In this document: piece by piece, positions 23,328 through 32,700 of the stretch | Numbering within the stretch: position 1 is the stretch's first letter | Layout of the letters: the number at the start of each line of letters is the position of its first letter | Assembly: GCA_021737695.1 (NCBI GenBank) | Contig: JAIPDL010000037.1 | Span: 1 to 35,015, forward strand | Length of the DNA stretch: 35,015 nt | Direction of reading: 5' to 3' | Source: Desulfotignum sp. | GTDB lineage: Bacteria > Desulfobacterota > Desulfobacteria > Desulfobacterales > Desulfobacteraceae | Notes under the pieces: generated by a model | Told to the model about the DNA's origin: nothing | Databases searched by the model: none | The model's input: only the letters and a program-made list of their open reading frames with translations | Translations under genes and position numbers: made by a program

Positions 23328-24041
23328 ATGAACCGAAAATATGAAGTTAAGTCCGACCAGACCCTCACTGTTATCAAACAACTATTAAACCAGGGTATCA
23401 CAAAAATAGCCGCAATTATCAGACATTCCGAGCGGCTTTATTCCACCCAGGCCCGTATGGAACCCTTCATGAACCTCACAACTGATGGCTTACAGTATGC
23501 TGTGGAAATGGGACAAAATCTGCCGGCAGGTTCTCTGCCTCGGATGTACTCCTCCTATATCGGCCGGTGCATTGAAACCGCCTATCTCATTGACAAAGGA
23601 TTCTCACGCCAACATGGCATACAACTTCCCCACAATCAGCCAAAAGAACAGCTGGCCCCATTTTACATCAAAGACAACCAAAAAGCCCTGGCCCTGCTCA
23701 AGGAACAGGGTACCCACGCATACATCCGCAACTGGTTTGACAACCGCCTGGATGACACCGTGATGGAAAGCCCGGCAACCACCACGGCCGCCCTCACCCG
23801 GTTCATGACGGAAAAAGTCAACGGCCTGGCAGACAATGAGATCGCCATCTGCGTATCCCATGACTGGAACATCTTTCCCCTCAAGGAGTTTGCCTTGGGA
23901 TTGCCCCACGAGGAAGCCGGAGACATCGATTACCTGGACGGGGTGGTGTTTTTTAAAAATAAGAACCGGATGTACGTCACCTCATATCAGACAGATCCCC
24001 GGCCCGTGGATGCCGCATCCCCTGAAACGTCACCCGGCTGA
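23328..24041 (+). CDS. Histidine phosphatase superfamily protein
   Basis: A 237-residue protein with the histidine-phosphatase core: the catalytic RHSER motif (Arg32-His33-Ser-Glu-Arg36), Arg80 in YIGRCIETA, and the second catalytic His178 in CVSHDWNI. These enzymes form a phosphohistidine intermediate and dephosphorylate sugars, nucleotides, lipids or proteins; the substrate here is unknown. No signal peptide is seen. It is the first gene behind the promoter at 23241-23269 and lies 24 bp upstream of the SnoaL-like gene, so it probably belongs to the lipid-modification operon. Residues 38-75 carry the usual substrate-loop insertion. Confidence 0.78.
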   Translation: MNRKYEVKSDQTLTVIKQLLNQGITKIAAIIRHSERLYSTQARMEPFMNLTTDGLQYAVEMGQNLPAGSLPRMYSSYIGRCIETAYLIDKGFSRQHGIQLPHNQPKEQLAPFYIKDNQKALALLKEQGTHAYIRNWFDNRLDDTVMESPATTTAALTRFMTEKVNGLADNEIAICVSHDWNIFPLKEFALGLPHEEAGDIDYLDGVVFFKNKNRMYVTSYQTDPRPVDAASPETSPG

Positions 24042-24065
24042 TCTGTCACAAAAAAAGGCGGGATC

Positions 24066-24491
24066 ATGAACCACCTGGACACATTTCTGGACACCTTCAA
24101 CCAGCTGGACAAAACCAGCCTGAATCTGCTGGACACCCTCTACCATCCCGGCATCTGTTTCATTGATCCGGCCCATACCCTGGAAGGCCTGCCTGTGTTG
24201 AAGCGGTATTTTGCATCCCTGTATGAAAACGTCCGGTCCATCCGGTTTGTCTTTGATGCCCGGATGCAGTCTGGAAACCAGGCGTTTGTCACCTGGACCA
24301 TGGAACTATCCCACCCCCGGCTGGTAAAAGGAAAGCCCGTTGCTGTGGACGGGTGCAGTCACCTGACCTTTGCCCCGGACGGCCGGGTGATTCGTCATCA
24401 AGACTATTTTGACCTGGGGGCCATGATATATGAGCACCTTCCGCTGATGGGGGGCCTGATCAGAACCGTGAAAAAAAAGCTGGGATCATGA
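24066..24491 (+). CDS. SnoaL/NTF2-like fold protein
   Basis: A 141-residue small cone-shaped NTF2-like protein: an N-terminal helix LDTFLDTFNQLDKTSLNLL, then YHPGICFIDPAHTLEGLPVLKRYFASLYENV and the TWTMELSHP...VDGCSHLTFAPDGRVIRHQDYFDLGAMIYEHLP beta-sheet typical of SnoaL-like proteins. An AAAGGCGG site precedes the ATG, and the stop overlaps the FAD gene by 4 bp (ATGA). This gene commonly accompanies the FAD/DUF1365/CFA-synthase set in bacteria. A precise function, enzymatic or ligand-binding, is not established. Confidence 0.8.
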   Translation: MNHLDTFLDTFNQLDKTSLNLLDTLYHPGICFIDPAHTLEGLPVLKRYFASLYENVRSIRFVFDARMQSGNQAFVTWTMELSHPRLVKGKPVAVDGCSHLTFAPDGRVIRHQDYFDLGAMIYEHLPLMGGLIRTVKKKLGS

Positions 24492-25723
24492 AAAGAATTG
24501 CCGTCATCGGATCAGGCATTGCCGGATTGACAGCGGCCCATTACCTGTCCACTCAATACCGGGTCCACCTGTTCGAAGCCACTGATTATATCGGCGGCCA
24601 CACCCACACCGTGGACGTGACAGTGAATGGCGTTCCCTGCGCCGTGGACACCGGGTTCATCGTGTTCAACGACCGGACTTATCCCCATTTTATGCACCTG
24701 CTGGATGAACTGGCAGTGCCTTTCCAGAAAACTGAGATGAGTTTTTCCGTGCGCAACGATGCCATCGGCCTGGAATACAACGGCCATACCCTGGACACCC
24801 TGTTCGCCCAGCGCAAAAACCTGGTGTCTCCATCTTTCTGGCGTATGCTCATGGATATTGTCCGGTTCAACCGGCAGGTGAAGAAAGCAGCGGCAGACCC
24901 GGCCTGGCAGACCCTTGGGGAATATCTGGATGCCCGAAAGTTCGGGTCCCTGTTCCGGGACAACTACCTGTTTCCCATGGTGGCGGCCATCTGGTCCATG
25001 GGCCTGGACAACATCCGGGACTTTCCTTTGCCCTTCTTTGTCCGGTTCTTTGACAACCACGGCCTGCTCAACCTGGTGGACCGGCCCCAGTGGTACACCA
25101 TCACGGGTGGGTCCCGGTCCTATATCCCGAAAATCACGGCCCGGTTTACCGACCGGATCCATCTGTCCTCTCCGGTGAGAAACATCGTCCGAGAACCTGA
25201 CGGCATCCGGGTGAAGACCGACAAAGATGAGGGGATATTCGATCATGTGGTGGCCGCCTGCCACGCCGACCAGGCCCTGGCCCTGCTGGATGCCCCGGCT
25301 GATGCGGAAACCCGGGTCCTTCAAAACTTGCCTTTTATCGACAACCAGGTGGCCCTGCACACGGACACCCGGATCCTGCCCCGGATCCCCAAAGCCCGGG
25401 CCAGCTGGAACTATAATGTGTCTGCGGGTCACACCGATCTGACCACGTTGACCTACAACATGAACATTCTGCAGCAGCTGGATCTGCCCGCCACGTGCCT
25501 GGTCACCCTGAACCAGGAGATTGCGGCGCAGCACGTTGTGCAGGATTTCACCTATGCCCACCCGGCCTACACCCCGGCCACCATCGAAGCCCAGCAGCAG
25601 TGGGACCGGATCTCTGGACCCGGAGGACTTCATTTCTGCGGGGCCTACTGGTTCAACGGGTTCCACGAAGACGGGGTGAAAAGCGCCCTGCGGGTGTGTG
25701 CGGCCCTGGGGGTGACCCCGTGA
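24488..25723 (+). CDS. FAD-dependent amine-oxidase-like oxidoreductase of the CFA cluster
   Basis: A 411-residue NAD(P)/FAD-binding protein. The Rossmann dinucleotide motif GSGIAGL is at 8-14 and IGGHTHTVDV follows; the ANFAD-like GFIVFNDRTYPHF and the terminal GLHFCGAYWFNGFHEDGVKSAL flavin-contact segment are present. It belongs to the COG2907-like family found next to cyclopropane-fatty-acid synthases. Members near such synthases are thought to oxidise or reduce the modified acyl chain. It shares 4-bp overlaps with both neighbours. A role in making methylated, cyclopropane or further oxidised acyl chains is an inference from context. Confidence 0.82.
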   Translation: MKRIAVIGSGIAGLTAAHYLSTQYRVHLFEATDYIGGHTHTVDVTVNGVPCAVDTGFIVFNDRTYPHFMHLLDELAVPFQKTEMSFSVRNDAIGLEYNGHTLDTLFAQRKNLVSPSFWRMLMDIVRFNRQVKKAAADPAWQTLGEYLDARKFGSLFRDNYLFPMVAAIWSMGLDNIRDFPLPFFVRFFDNHGLLNLVDRPQWYTITGGSRSYIPKITARFTDRIHLSSPVRNIVREPDGIRVKTDKDEGIFDHVVAACHADQALALLDAPADAETRVLQNLPFIDNQVALHTDTRILPRIPKARASWNYNVSAGHTDLTTLTYNMNILQQLDLPATCLVTLNQEIAAQHVVQDFTYAHPAYTPATIEAQQQWDRISGPGGLHFCGAYWFNGFHEDGVKSALRVCAALGVTP

Positions 25724-26466
25724 AATCCGCGCTCTACAAAGGACGGGTATTCCACCACCGCCACACCCCAAAGCACCACGGGTTCAGCTACGGGTTTTTC
25801 ATGTGGTTTCTGAACCTGGATGAACTGGACCGGGTGCCGGACCTGGCCCCCTGGTTTTCATTTCGGCGGTTTGCCCTGAGCCGGTTCCGGCGGGCCGACT
25901 ACCTGGGACCGGCCGAGGAACCCCTACATATCAGCGTCAAAAAAAAGATGCACGACCTCACAGGCAAACCGGTAAAAGGGCCGGTGTGCGGACTGATGAA
26001 TGTCCGCACCCTGGGCCTGTACTTCAGTCCGGTCAATTTTTATTTCGGCTATGACCAAAACCACACCTGCACCCATCTGCTGGCCGAGGTATCCAACACC
26101 CCCTGGAATGAGCGCCACTATTATGCCCATGACCTGAGCATCTCCCTGACTCCGGACAACCCCAAAATGTTTCATGTGTCCCCGTTCAATCCGGTTCACC
26201 AGCACTACCGCTGGTCTCTCACCCCGCCGCCGGCAGACAGGACCGCCGTTAAAATCCGGGTGGATGATCCCCGGGGCCACATATTCGATGCCACCCTGAT
26301 TCTGGAAAAACAACCGCTCACCCGGCAGTCGGTCCGGCCACTCCTGCTGCGCAAACCCGTGATGACCATCTTTATCATCCTAAGGATATACTGGCAGGCG
26401 GCCCGGATCTTTTTGAAAAAAATCCCCTATGTCCCCTATGTCCACTGTAAAAAGGAGTTGCCATGA
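25720..26466 (+). CDS. DUF1365 family protein
   Basis: A 248-residue DUF1365 protein. The GTG at 25720 gives the typical N-terminus (KSALYKGRVFHHRHTPKHHGF) and overlaps the FAD gene stop in GTGA; the open frame upstream of it is only a shadow of the FAD gene. Conserved elements include YFSPVNFYFGYD and HVSPFNPVHQHYRWSL. The C-terminus is hydrophobic (PVMTIFIILRIYWQAARIFL), suggesting membrane association. The family nearly always neighbours CFA-synthase-like methyltransferases and FAD enzymes, but its biochemical role is not established. It overlaps the downstream gene by 4 bp. Confidence 0.85.
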   Translation: MKSALYKGRVFHHRHTPKHHGFSYGFFMWFLNLDELDRVPDLAPWFSFRRFALSRFRRADYLGPAEEPLHISVKKKMHDLTGKPVKGPVCGLMNVRTLGLYFSPVNFYFGYDQNHTCTHLLAEVSNTPWNERHYYAHDLSISLTPDNPKMFHVSPFNPVHQHYRWSLTPPPADRTAVKIRVDDPRGHIFDATLILEKQPLTRQSVRPLLLRKPVMTIFIILRIYWQAARIFLKKIPYVPYVHCKKELP

Positions 26467-27716
26467 AATCTGTCACCTCTCCCGGACAAATGACCCCTGC
26501 CCGCACCATGTTCACGGCCCGGCCCAGAACCTGGGCCCGCCGCATGGTGCTGAACATGTTGAATCAACTGGCTTTCGGTTGTCTGACCATCCATGAAAAC
26601 AGCCGGACCCTGACCTTCGGGCCGGGCAGCGGGCCGGAAGCGGTCATCCAGGTGCTGGACCCTGCGTTCTACACCCGGGTCATGGTGGACGGCTCCATCG
26701 GTGCGGCAGAATCCTATGTGGAGGGCCAGTGGGACACAGATGACCTGACCGCGGTGATCCGCATCATCGTGCGAAACCAGCCGGTCATGGACCGGATGGA
26801 CAACCGGCTGGCGACTCTGGTAAAACCCTTGCTGCGCCTGGCCCACCAGCGCCGGCACAACTCCAAAAAAGGAGCCCGCCGGAACATCCTGGCCCATTAC
26901 GATCTGGGCAACGACATGTACCAGACATTCCTGGACCCGGCCATGATCTATTCCGCCGCCATTTTTCCCCATGACACCAGCAGCCTGGAGGAAGCGGCCG
27001 TGCACAAGCTGGACGTGATCTGTCAACAACTGAACCTGGGCCCGGAAGACCGGGTGATCGAAATCGGGGGCGGCTGGGGCGGGTTCGCCATCCATGCGGC
27101 CTCCCGGTATGGGTGTCACGTCACCACCACCACCATCTCCGATGCCCAGTATGACGAAGCAAAGCGCCGCATCCGGGCCGCAGGGCTCCAGGACCGGATC
27201 ACCCTGCTGAAAACCGATTACCGGGACCTCACCGGGCAGTATGACAAACTGGTGAGCATCGAGATGATCGAGGCCGTGGGCCACCGGTATCTGCCGGCTT
27301 TCATGAAAACCTGCGAATCGTTGCTTGCACCCGACGGTATCATGCTCATCCAGGCCATCACCATCAAAGATCAGCTGTACCGGTCTTATCTGAAAAGTGT
27401 GGATTTCATCCAGCGCCACATCTTTCCGGGCGGGTGTCTGCCCGCTACCCATCATCTGCTCCAGGTGCTCACGGATCACACCGATATGATGGTCCGCAAG
27501 CTCACCGATTTCGGATTCGACTACGCAAAGACCCTGAACCACTGGCGGCAGCGGTTCTTTGCTTCCCGGGACACCCTGGAACGGCTGGGGTATGACCGCC
27601 GTTTCAGGCGGCTGTGGGAATTTTACCTGTGCTACTGCGAAGGCGGATTCCTGGAACGGTCCATCAGCGTGATCCACCTGGTGGCTGCCATGCCGGACAA
27701 CCGCACCCGCATCTGA
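26463..27716 (+). CDS. Cyclopropane-fatty-acyl-phospholipid synthase-family methyltransferase
   Basis: A 417-residue SAM-dependent enzyme that methylates or cyclopropanates double bonds of phospholipid acyl chains. Motifs are AHYDLGNDMYQTFLD (144-158), the SAM loop VIEIGGGWGGFAI (198-210), IEMIEAVGHRYLPAFM, HIFPGG and the C-terminal YCEGGFLERSISVIHLV, whose Cys-Glu-Gly-Gly-Phe includes an active-site Cys of CFA synthases. Length is normal for the CfaA/B-like group. It ends the chain of genes linked by 4-bp overlaps. The product could be a cyclopropane or a mid-chain methyl/methylene acyl group. Confidence 0.88.
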   Translation: MKSVTSPGQMTPARTMFTARPRTWARRMVLNMLNQLAFGCLTIHENSRTLTFGPGSGPEAVIQVLDPAFYTRVMVDGSIGAAESYVEGQWDTDDLTAVIRIIVRNQPVMDRMDNRLATLVKPLLRLAHQRRHNSKKGARRNILAHYDLGNDMYQTFLDPAMIYSAAIFPHDTSSLEEAAVHKLDVICQQLNLGPEDRVIEIGGGWGGFAIHAASRYGCHVTTTTISDAQYDEAKRRIRAAGLQDRITLLKTDYRDLTGQYDKLVSIEMIEAVGHRYLPAFMKTCESLLAPDGIMLIQAITIKDQLYRSYLKSVDFIQRHIFPGGCLPATHHLLQVLTDHTDMMVRKLTDFGFDYAKTLNHWRQRFFASRDTLERLGYDRRFRRLWEFYLCYCEGGFLERSISVIHLVAAMPDNRTRI

Positions 27717-27740
27717 CAAACAACCAAAGGAGCTGAACTC

Positions 27741-28583
27741 ATGACACACACCCGCATCATTGTTATCTGTGAAAACCGGGCACACATGACCAGAGACATC
27801 ATGGGCGAACATGGATTCGCCGCCCTGATAAAAACCCCGGATTCCTGCCTGCTCATGGACACGGGCCAGGGCCTGGGTCTGGCCCACAACGCCAGCGCCA
27901 TGAAAATCGACCTGGCCGCCCTGGACGGGGTGGTGATCAGCCACGGCCATTTTGACCATACCGGCGGGCTCATGCAGATCCCGGCCCAAAAAACCCCGTT
28001 GCCCGTCCATGCCCATCCAGACCTGTTTGCCCCAAAATATGTGATGCCCAGAGGAGAATCCCCCACCTATATCGGGATCCCGTTTTCACAAACCGCGCTG
28101 GAAGAGACAATCAACGCCCGGTTCGAGTTCCACAGCGACTTCACTGACATCGCTTCGGGCGTGTTTTTTTCCGGCCAGGTGCCCCGGACCTGGTCGTTTG
28201 AACCCTCTGATGACCGCCTGGTGACAGAAACAAAGGATGGTTTCGTCCCCGACCCGTTCAACGACGATGCCAGCCTGCTCATCGAGACCCCATCCGGCCC
28301 GGTGATTCTCACCGGATGTGCCCATTCCGGCATCGTCAACATCATGGAACATTTTGCCGAAAAATCCGGCCACCAGACCTTCCACGCAGTGATCGGCGGC
28401 ACCCACCTGGGCTTTGCCAACGACCCGTCCCAGCTGGAACAGGCCATGGATGCCTTTGACCGGTTCCAGGTCCAGACCATTGCCGTGTCCCACTGCACGG
28501 GCAACGAAGCTGCGGCCCGGCTCTTTCACCGGTTCAAAGACCGGTTCGCCTTTGCCGGTGCCGGCTGGCACATGGATTTTTAA
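27741..28583 (+). CDS. MBL-fold metallo-hydrolase, COG1237-like
   Basis: A 280-residue metallo-beta-lactamase-fold protein. The metal motif HGHFDHTGG has His68, His70, Asp72 and His73. LTGCAHSGIVNIME, IGGTHLGF and the terminal AVSHCTGNEAA...GAGWHMDF follow, the pattern of the group annotated as 7,8-dihydropterin-6-yl-methyl-4-(beta-D-ribofuranosyl)aminobenzene-5'-phosphate synthase-like. Most bacterial members have no proven substrate, so that name should not be taken literally. An AAAGGAG site precedes the ATG. It starts 24 bp after the CFA gene and ends 2 bp before the GNAT gene, so these are probably cotranscribed. Confidence 0.8.
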   Translation: MTHTRIIVICENRAHMTRDIMGEHGFAALIKTPDSCLLMDTGQGLGLAHNASAMKIDLAALDGVVISHGHFDHTGGLMQIPAQKTPLPVHAHPDLFAPKYVMPRGESPTYIGIPFSQTALEETINARFEFHSDFTDIASGVFFSGQVPRTWSFEPSDDRLVTETKDGFVPDPFNDDASLLIETPSGPVILTGCAHSGIVNIMEHFAEKSGHQTFHAVIGGTHLGFANDPSQLEQAMDAFDRFQVQTIAVSHCTGNEAAARLFHRFKDRFAFAGAGWHMDF

Positions 28584-28585
28584 AA

Positions 28586-29086
28586 ATGTCCGACCTGCTT
28601 GTCCGGCTGTATGGCCTGCCCGGGGCCGCTTCAGAGCGAAACCGTCTGGCCGACCGGGGCATTGTGATCCGCCGGGCCATGGCATATGAAAAACAGGCGG
28701 TTGTCCAATGGGTGACCCACCGGTTCGGCCCGGGCTGGGCCGGTGAATGTGACGTGGCCTTCACCCGTGTCCCCGTGTCCTGTTTCATTGCCACCGACGC
28801 TGGAAACATCGCCGGTTTTGCCTGCCATGATGTCACCTGCCTGAATTTTTTCGGCCCCTTCGGCGTGGATGAAAAATACCGCCGTACCGGCATTGGCAAG
28901 GCCCTGCTTTTGTCCTGACTTCACGCCATGGCGGCCAAGGGATATGCCTATGCGGTCATCGGTGGTGCCGGGCCCACGGAATTTTTTGTTAAAACAACCG
29001 GAGCCCAGCCCATTGCCGGTTCCACCCCCGGCATTTACCATGATCGACTCACCATCCAGGATATGAACAAAGGAGAAATCCCATGA
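28586..29086 (+). CDS. GNAT-family N-acetyltransferase with in-frame TGA (candidate selenoprotein)
   Basis: A GNAT protein of 166 residues if the TGA at 28916-28918 is decoded as selenocysteine (position 111). Before it are the GNAT core and acetyl-CoA loop (GVDEKYRRTGIGKALLLS). After it the same frame continues with family-typical sequence (LHAMAAKGYAYAVIGGAGP, then GAQPIAGSTPGIYHDRL) to a TGA that overlaps the next start codon by 4 bp. From memory, close homologues have Cys at this position (ALLLAC followed by LHAM-like sequence). The coding pattern and GC-rich codon use do not change across the TGA. The alternatives are a nonsense mutation in a pseudogene or a sequencing error. The substrate is unknown; Cys80 and Cys85 lie nearby in sequence. 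Confidence 0.65.
28916..28957 (+). promoter_or_regulatory. Possible bacterial SECIS element after TGA
   Basis: Directly after the TGA, CATGGC (28927-28932) can pair with GCC-T-ATG (28946-28952, one bulged T). This leaves a loop at 28933-28945 that begins GG, as bacterial SECIS loops usually carry a G at the start. The loop starts 15 nt after the TGA, slightly close but near the known range. The stem is short, so support is moderate. Confidence 0.35.
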
Positions 29087-29421
29087 GCCAGCATATGCAG
29101 ATCACCGTGACCATCCGGCCGTTTTACAAACAAAGCTTTGAAAAAACCTACCCCCGCCTGGCCCGGCACCTGGGATATCAGGACCCGGATCTTGTGGACG
29201 GCAACCCGTCCCTGTACGAACTGGCCAAAAAGATCGACATGCTGCTCTATCAACACGACGGCACCCCCCTGCGGCAGGTGCTGCTTGATCACAAACAGCA
29301 GTTGACACAGACCTTTCACACCATTGAAGAACACATCGCCGACCGGCGCCTGGCCGAAGCAGACAAACTGCTGTACACCCTGGAAGATATCTTTGATGAT
29401 ATCGAATATCATCTTGATTGA
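29083..29421 (+). CDS. Conserved hypothetical protein, 112 residues
   Basis: A small soluble protein that I do not recognise. It is charged and mostly helical in appearance, with a likely helical C-terminal half (LLDHKQQLTQTFHTIEEHIADRRLAEADKLLYTLEDIFDDIEYHLD) and no membrane segment or signal peptide. A good AAGGAG site lies upstream of the ATG, which overlaps the GNAT stop codon by 4 bp, so it is translationally coupled to that gene and may work with it. A perfect inverted repeat, GATGATAT-CGA-ATATCATC (29395-29413), lies in its last codons and may form an RNA hairpin at the 3' end of the operon. Confidence 0.7.
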   Translation: MSQHMQITVTIRPFYKQSFEKTYPRLARHLGYQDPDLVDGNPSLYELAKKIDMLLYQHDGTPLRQVLLDHKQQLTQTFHTIEEHIADRRLAEADKLLYTLEDIFDDIEYHLD

Positions 29422-29731
29422 GCTTGCCCGGAAATTACATCCCCGATCCCACTTACCCACATGTTACCGCATTCATCAATGTGCAAGAATATTGGAATAG
29501 CCATTGAATTTTCAAACACTAATGATAGAGAGAAGTATGGTTGAGCATGATCTAAATCACGCGTGGTTGCAATTATAGTTGAGGTTTTAAAATCTGGACT
29601 TCCATGGGAAATTATGAAATAAAACAGTGAGTGAATTTTTACAGATACCTTGAGTATCATTGAGTTTCGTGAGAATCAAGATTATGTGCAAGAATGTGTT
29701 ACATTTCTTGTCACCTTGGACAGGTGTACTC
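29422..29731. other. 310-bp AT-rich intergenic region before the hybrid kinase
   Basis: No convincing gene is seen on either strand. The 12-mer ATGTGCAAGAAT occurs twice in direct orientation (29479-29490 and 29684-29695), 205 bp apart. No well-spaced sigma70 promoter stands out. Composition drops sharply in GC compared with the operon to the left. Confidence 0.5.
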
Positions 29732-32700
29732 ATGGCTGAAAAACCCACCTATGAAGCGTTAAAAAAAAGGATCGCCGAATTAGAACGACAGGTTGATCAG
29801 AATAATTCAGCGGGATTAACAAATCCGCCCGAGCTGTTTTCTTTTTTAATTGAGGCGTTCCGGCACATTCCTATTTGCACCACATTCGAAGATGCCGCCA
29901 GGGAAATATTTAAATATTGCAAAAGGCTTACGGGTGCACGCTCAGGATATGTTGCGCTGCTCTCTGAAAATGGTGAGGGAAATGAGGTACTTTTTTTAGA
30001 TACCGGTGGAATGCCGTGCGACGTCGATCCAAATCTTCCCATGCCCATCAGGGGGTTGCGGAAAACAGCGTATAGAACAAAAGAGGTGGCTTACGACAAC
30101 TCTTTTCCCGAAAGCCCCTGGATGGAATATATGCCGGAAGGTCATGTGAAACTCGATAATGTCCTTTTCGCTCCCCTGAATATTAAAAACAAAACTGTAG
30201 GGGTTATTGGCATCGCCAATAAGGACGGGGGCTTCAATGAGTACGACGTCCATATATCAAAAATTTTGGGGGATCTTGCTGCGGTAGCGCTGTCCTATGC
30301 AAGGGCACAGGAAAATCTACGACAAAATGAAGCAAAACTGCGCTCGATGCTGAATGCTTCTCCTCTGGCCATTGTCCTCTTAAATCGCAGTGGCCGCATT
30401 CTTGACTCCAACGAGGAACACGCCAGTCGACTTAACGTGAGTCGGGATGAAACCCTGGGACGGTGTTTATGGGAATTGTTGCCGAAAGAGGTATTGACCC
30501 ATCGAAGAAGACAGGTGGAATCGGTATTTGAAACAGGCAGGCCGTATACGGGTGAGGACAAAAGAGGGGCTGTCTGGAATCAATATCATATTCATCCAGC
30601 CATTATTGACCATTCCGGAAAGGTGCAGGCAGTCATTGTCGAAGCCATTGATATCACCGAACGAAAAATGGTGGAAAAAAAGCTGTCGCAAATATTCACC
30701 ATGTCCATGGACATGCTCTGCATTGCAGATATTCATCGATCCTCTTTCATTAAAGTAAATCCCGCGTTCTCAGAAACTCTCGGATTTTCAGAATCAGAGC
30801 TTTTGGGCAATTCTTTTTTAGACTTCATTCACCCCGAGGACATTGATGCCACACGCTCTATAATCAATAAAAAACTAAAGATGGGTGAGAAAGTCATCAA
30901 TTTTGAGAATCGGTATCAATGCAAAGATGGTAAATACCGTTGGTTAAGCTGGGTATCCCATCCAGACACGGAAGAAGGAGTGACTTATGCTGCCGCACGT
31001 GACATCACGGAACAAAAGCAGCAGGAGCAAGCATTAAATCATAGCAAAGCCATCCTTGATGCCACAGGCCGTATGGCCAAGGTGGGTGGATGGGAGGTGC
31101 ATGCCGACACAATGGAGGTGACCTGGACAGAAGAAACCTATCGCATTCATGAGGTCCCGTTTGATGAAAAACCGTCATTGCAGGGGGCTATCAATTTTTT
31201 CCATCCAGCAGACAGACCCACACTGGAACAGGCTGTTCAGCGCGCCCTGGATTCTGGGGAACCCTATGATATGGAGCTCCGGTTTGTCACGGCCAGAGGA
31301 AACCATCTGTGGACACACACCATCTGCCAGCCGGTGATCATCAATGGGAAAGTCACCAAGCTGACGGGAACCTTTCAGGACATCACCGATCGAAAACAGG
31401 CTGAAAAGATTTTGCAAAAAAACCATGAAATGCTCAAGCGTACCGAAGCCATGGCCAGTATCGGCAGTTGGGAATGGGATGTTCAACAGGACCGGGTGTA
31501 CTGGTCGGAAGAGCTGTTTCGAATATTCGGACGGGATCCCGCCGAAGAAGCCCCCTGCTTTGCCGAGCAATCGGAATTCTATGCGAATGGAGACATGCAG
31601 CGATTAAAGGATGCGGTGAAGATCTGCATTAAACGGGGGACGTCATACGAAATTGAGCTGAGAGCCGTTCGGCCGGATGGTGAAATAAGGCATTGCATTT
31701 CCAGGGGACAACCCCAATACGATGAGAATGAAAATGTCTTCAGACTTACCGGATCATTCCAGGATGTTACCGAGCGTAAAAAGGCGGAAGAGGCACTAAA
31801 ATCAAATTATACATTGCTTCAGATTGCCGGTGAAACGGCCATATTCGGCGGTTGGAGCGTTGATTTGGAACATAATATCTGCATTTGGTCGGATGCTGTG
31901 GCAGATATTCATGATGTACCCCACGGTTATGCGCCATCTGTGCAGGAAGCCATAAACTTCTACGCTCCAGAATGGCAGGAAAAGATAACACATATTTTCA
32001 GCGCCTGTGCCAAAGATGGTATTCCTTATGATGAAGAAATGGAGATCATCACCCAAAAAGGAAACCGTGTCTGGGTGAGAGCAACCGGCAAGGCAGTGAA
32101 AAATGAAAAAGACAAAATCATCAAAGTGCAGGGTTCTTTTCAGGACATCACCGAAAAAAAGCAGGCTGAAGATGCCTTGCGAGAGAGCGAAGAAAAGCTG
32201 CATGCGCTTTTTTCAGCCATGACAGAGATGGTGGTTTTACACCAACTTATATTTGATGACAATGGTATGCCTTGCAATTACCGAATTCTGGATTGCAATC
32301 AGGCCTTTTGCCGGATAACCAAAATTACAAAGGAAACCGCTGTCGGCAAAACAGCCACCCAGGTATATAATACCAATTTAGCGCCGTACCTGGATGTGTA
32401 TGCCAAAGTTGCTCTATCTGGTGAACCGGTTGAGTTTGTTACTTACTATACCTCAATGGATAAGCATTTTCTTGTTTCCGTCGTTTCGCCCCGAAAGAAT
32501 TATTTTGCCACGATTACTTCTGATATCACTGAAATCAGGAAGGCCGAAGCGGAACGTGAAAAACTTCAGGCCCAGCTGAATCAGGCCCAGAAACTGGAAT
32601 CTGTAGGACGTCTTGCCGGAGGTGTGGCCCATGATTTTAACAACATGCTGGGGGTGATTCTCGGACATACGGAACTGGCACTGTTGAAAACGGATAAAGA

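Noticed and set aside
24512-25771. Minus-strand open frame of 419 codons opposite the FAD gene
   Set aside because: No family resemblance; its existence is explained by GC-rich codon use in the real gene.
26436-28016. Long minus-strand open frame opposite the CFA and MBL genes
   Set aside because: It is an antisense shadow in GC-rich DNA; the plus strand carries clear conserved families and ribosome-binding sites.
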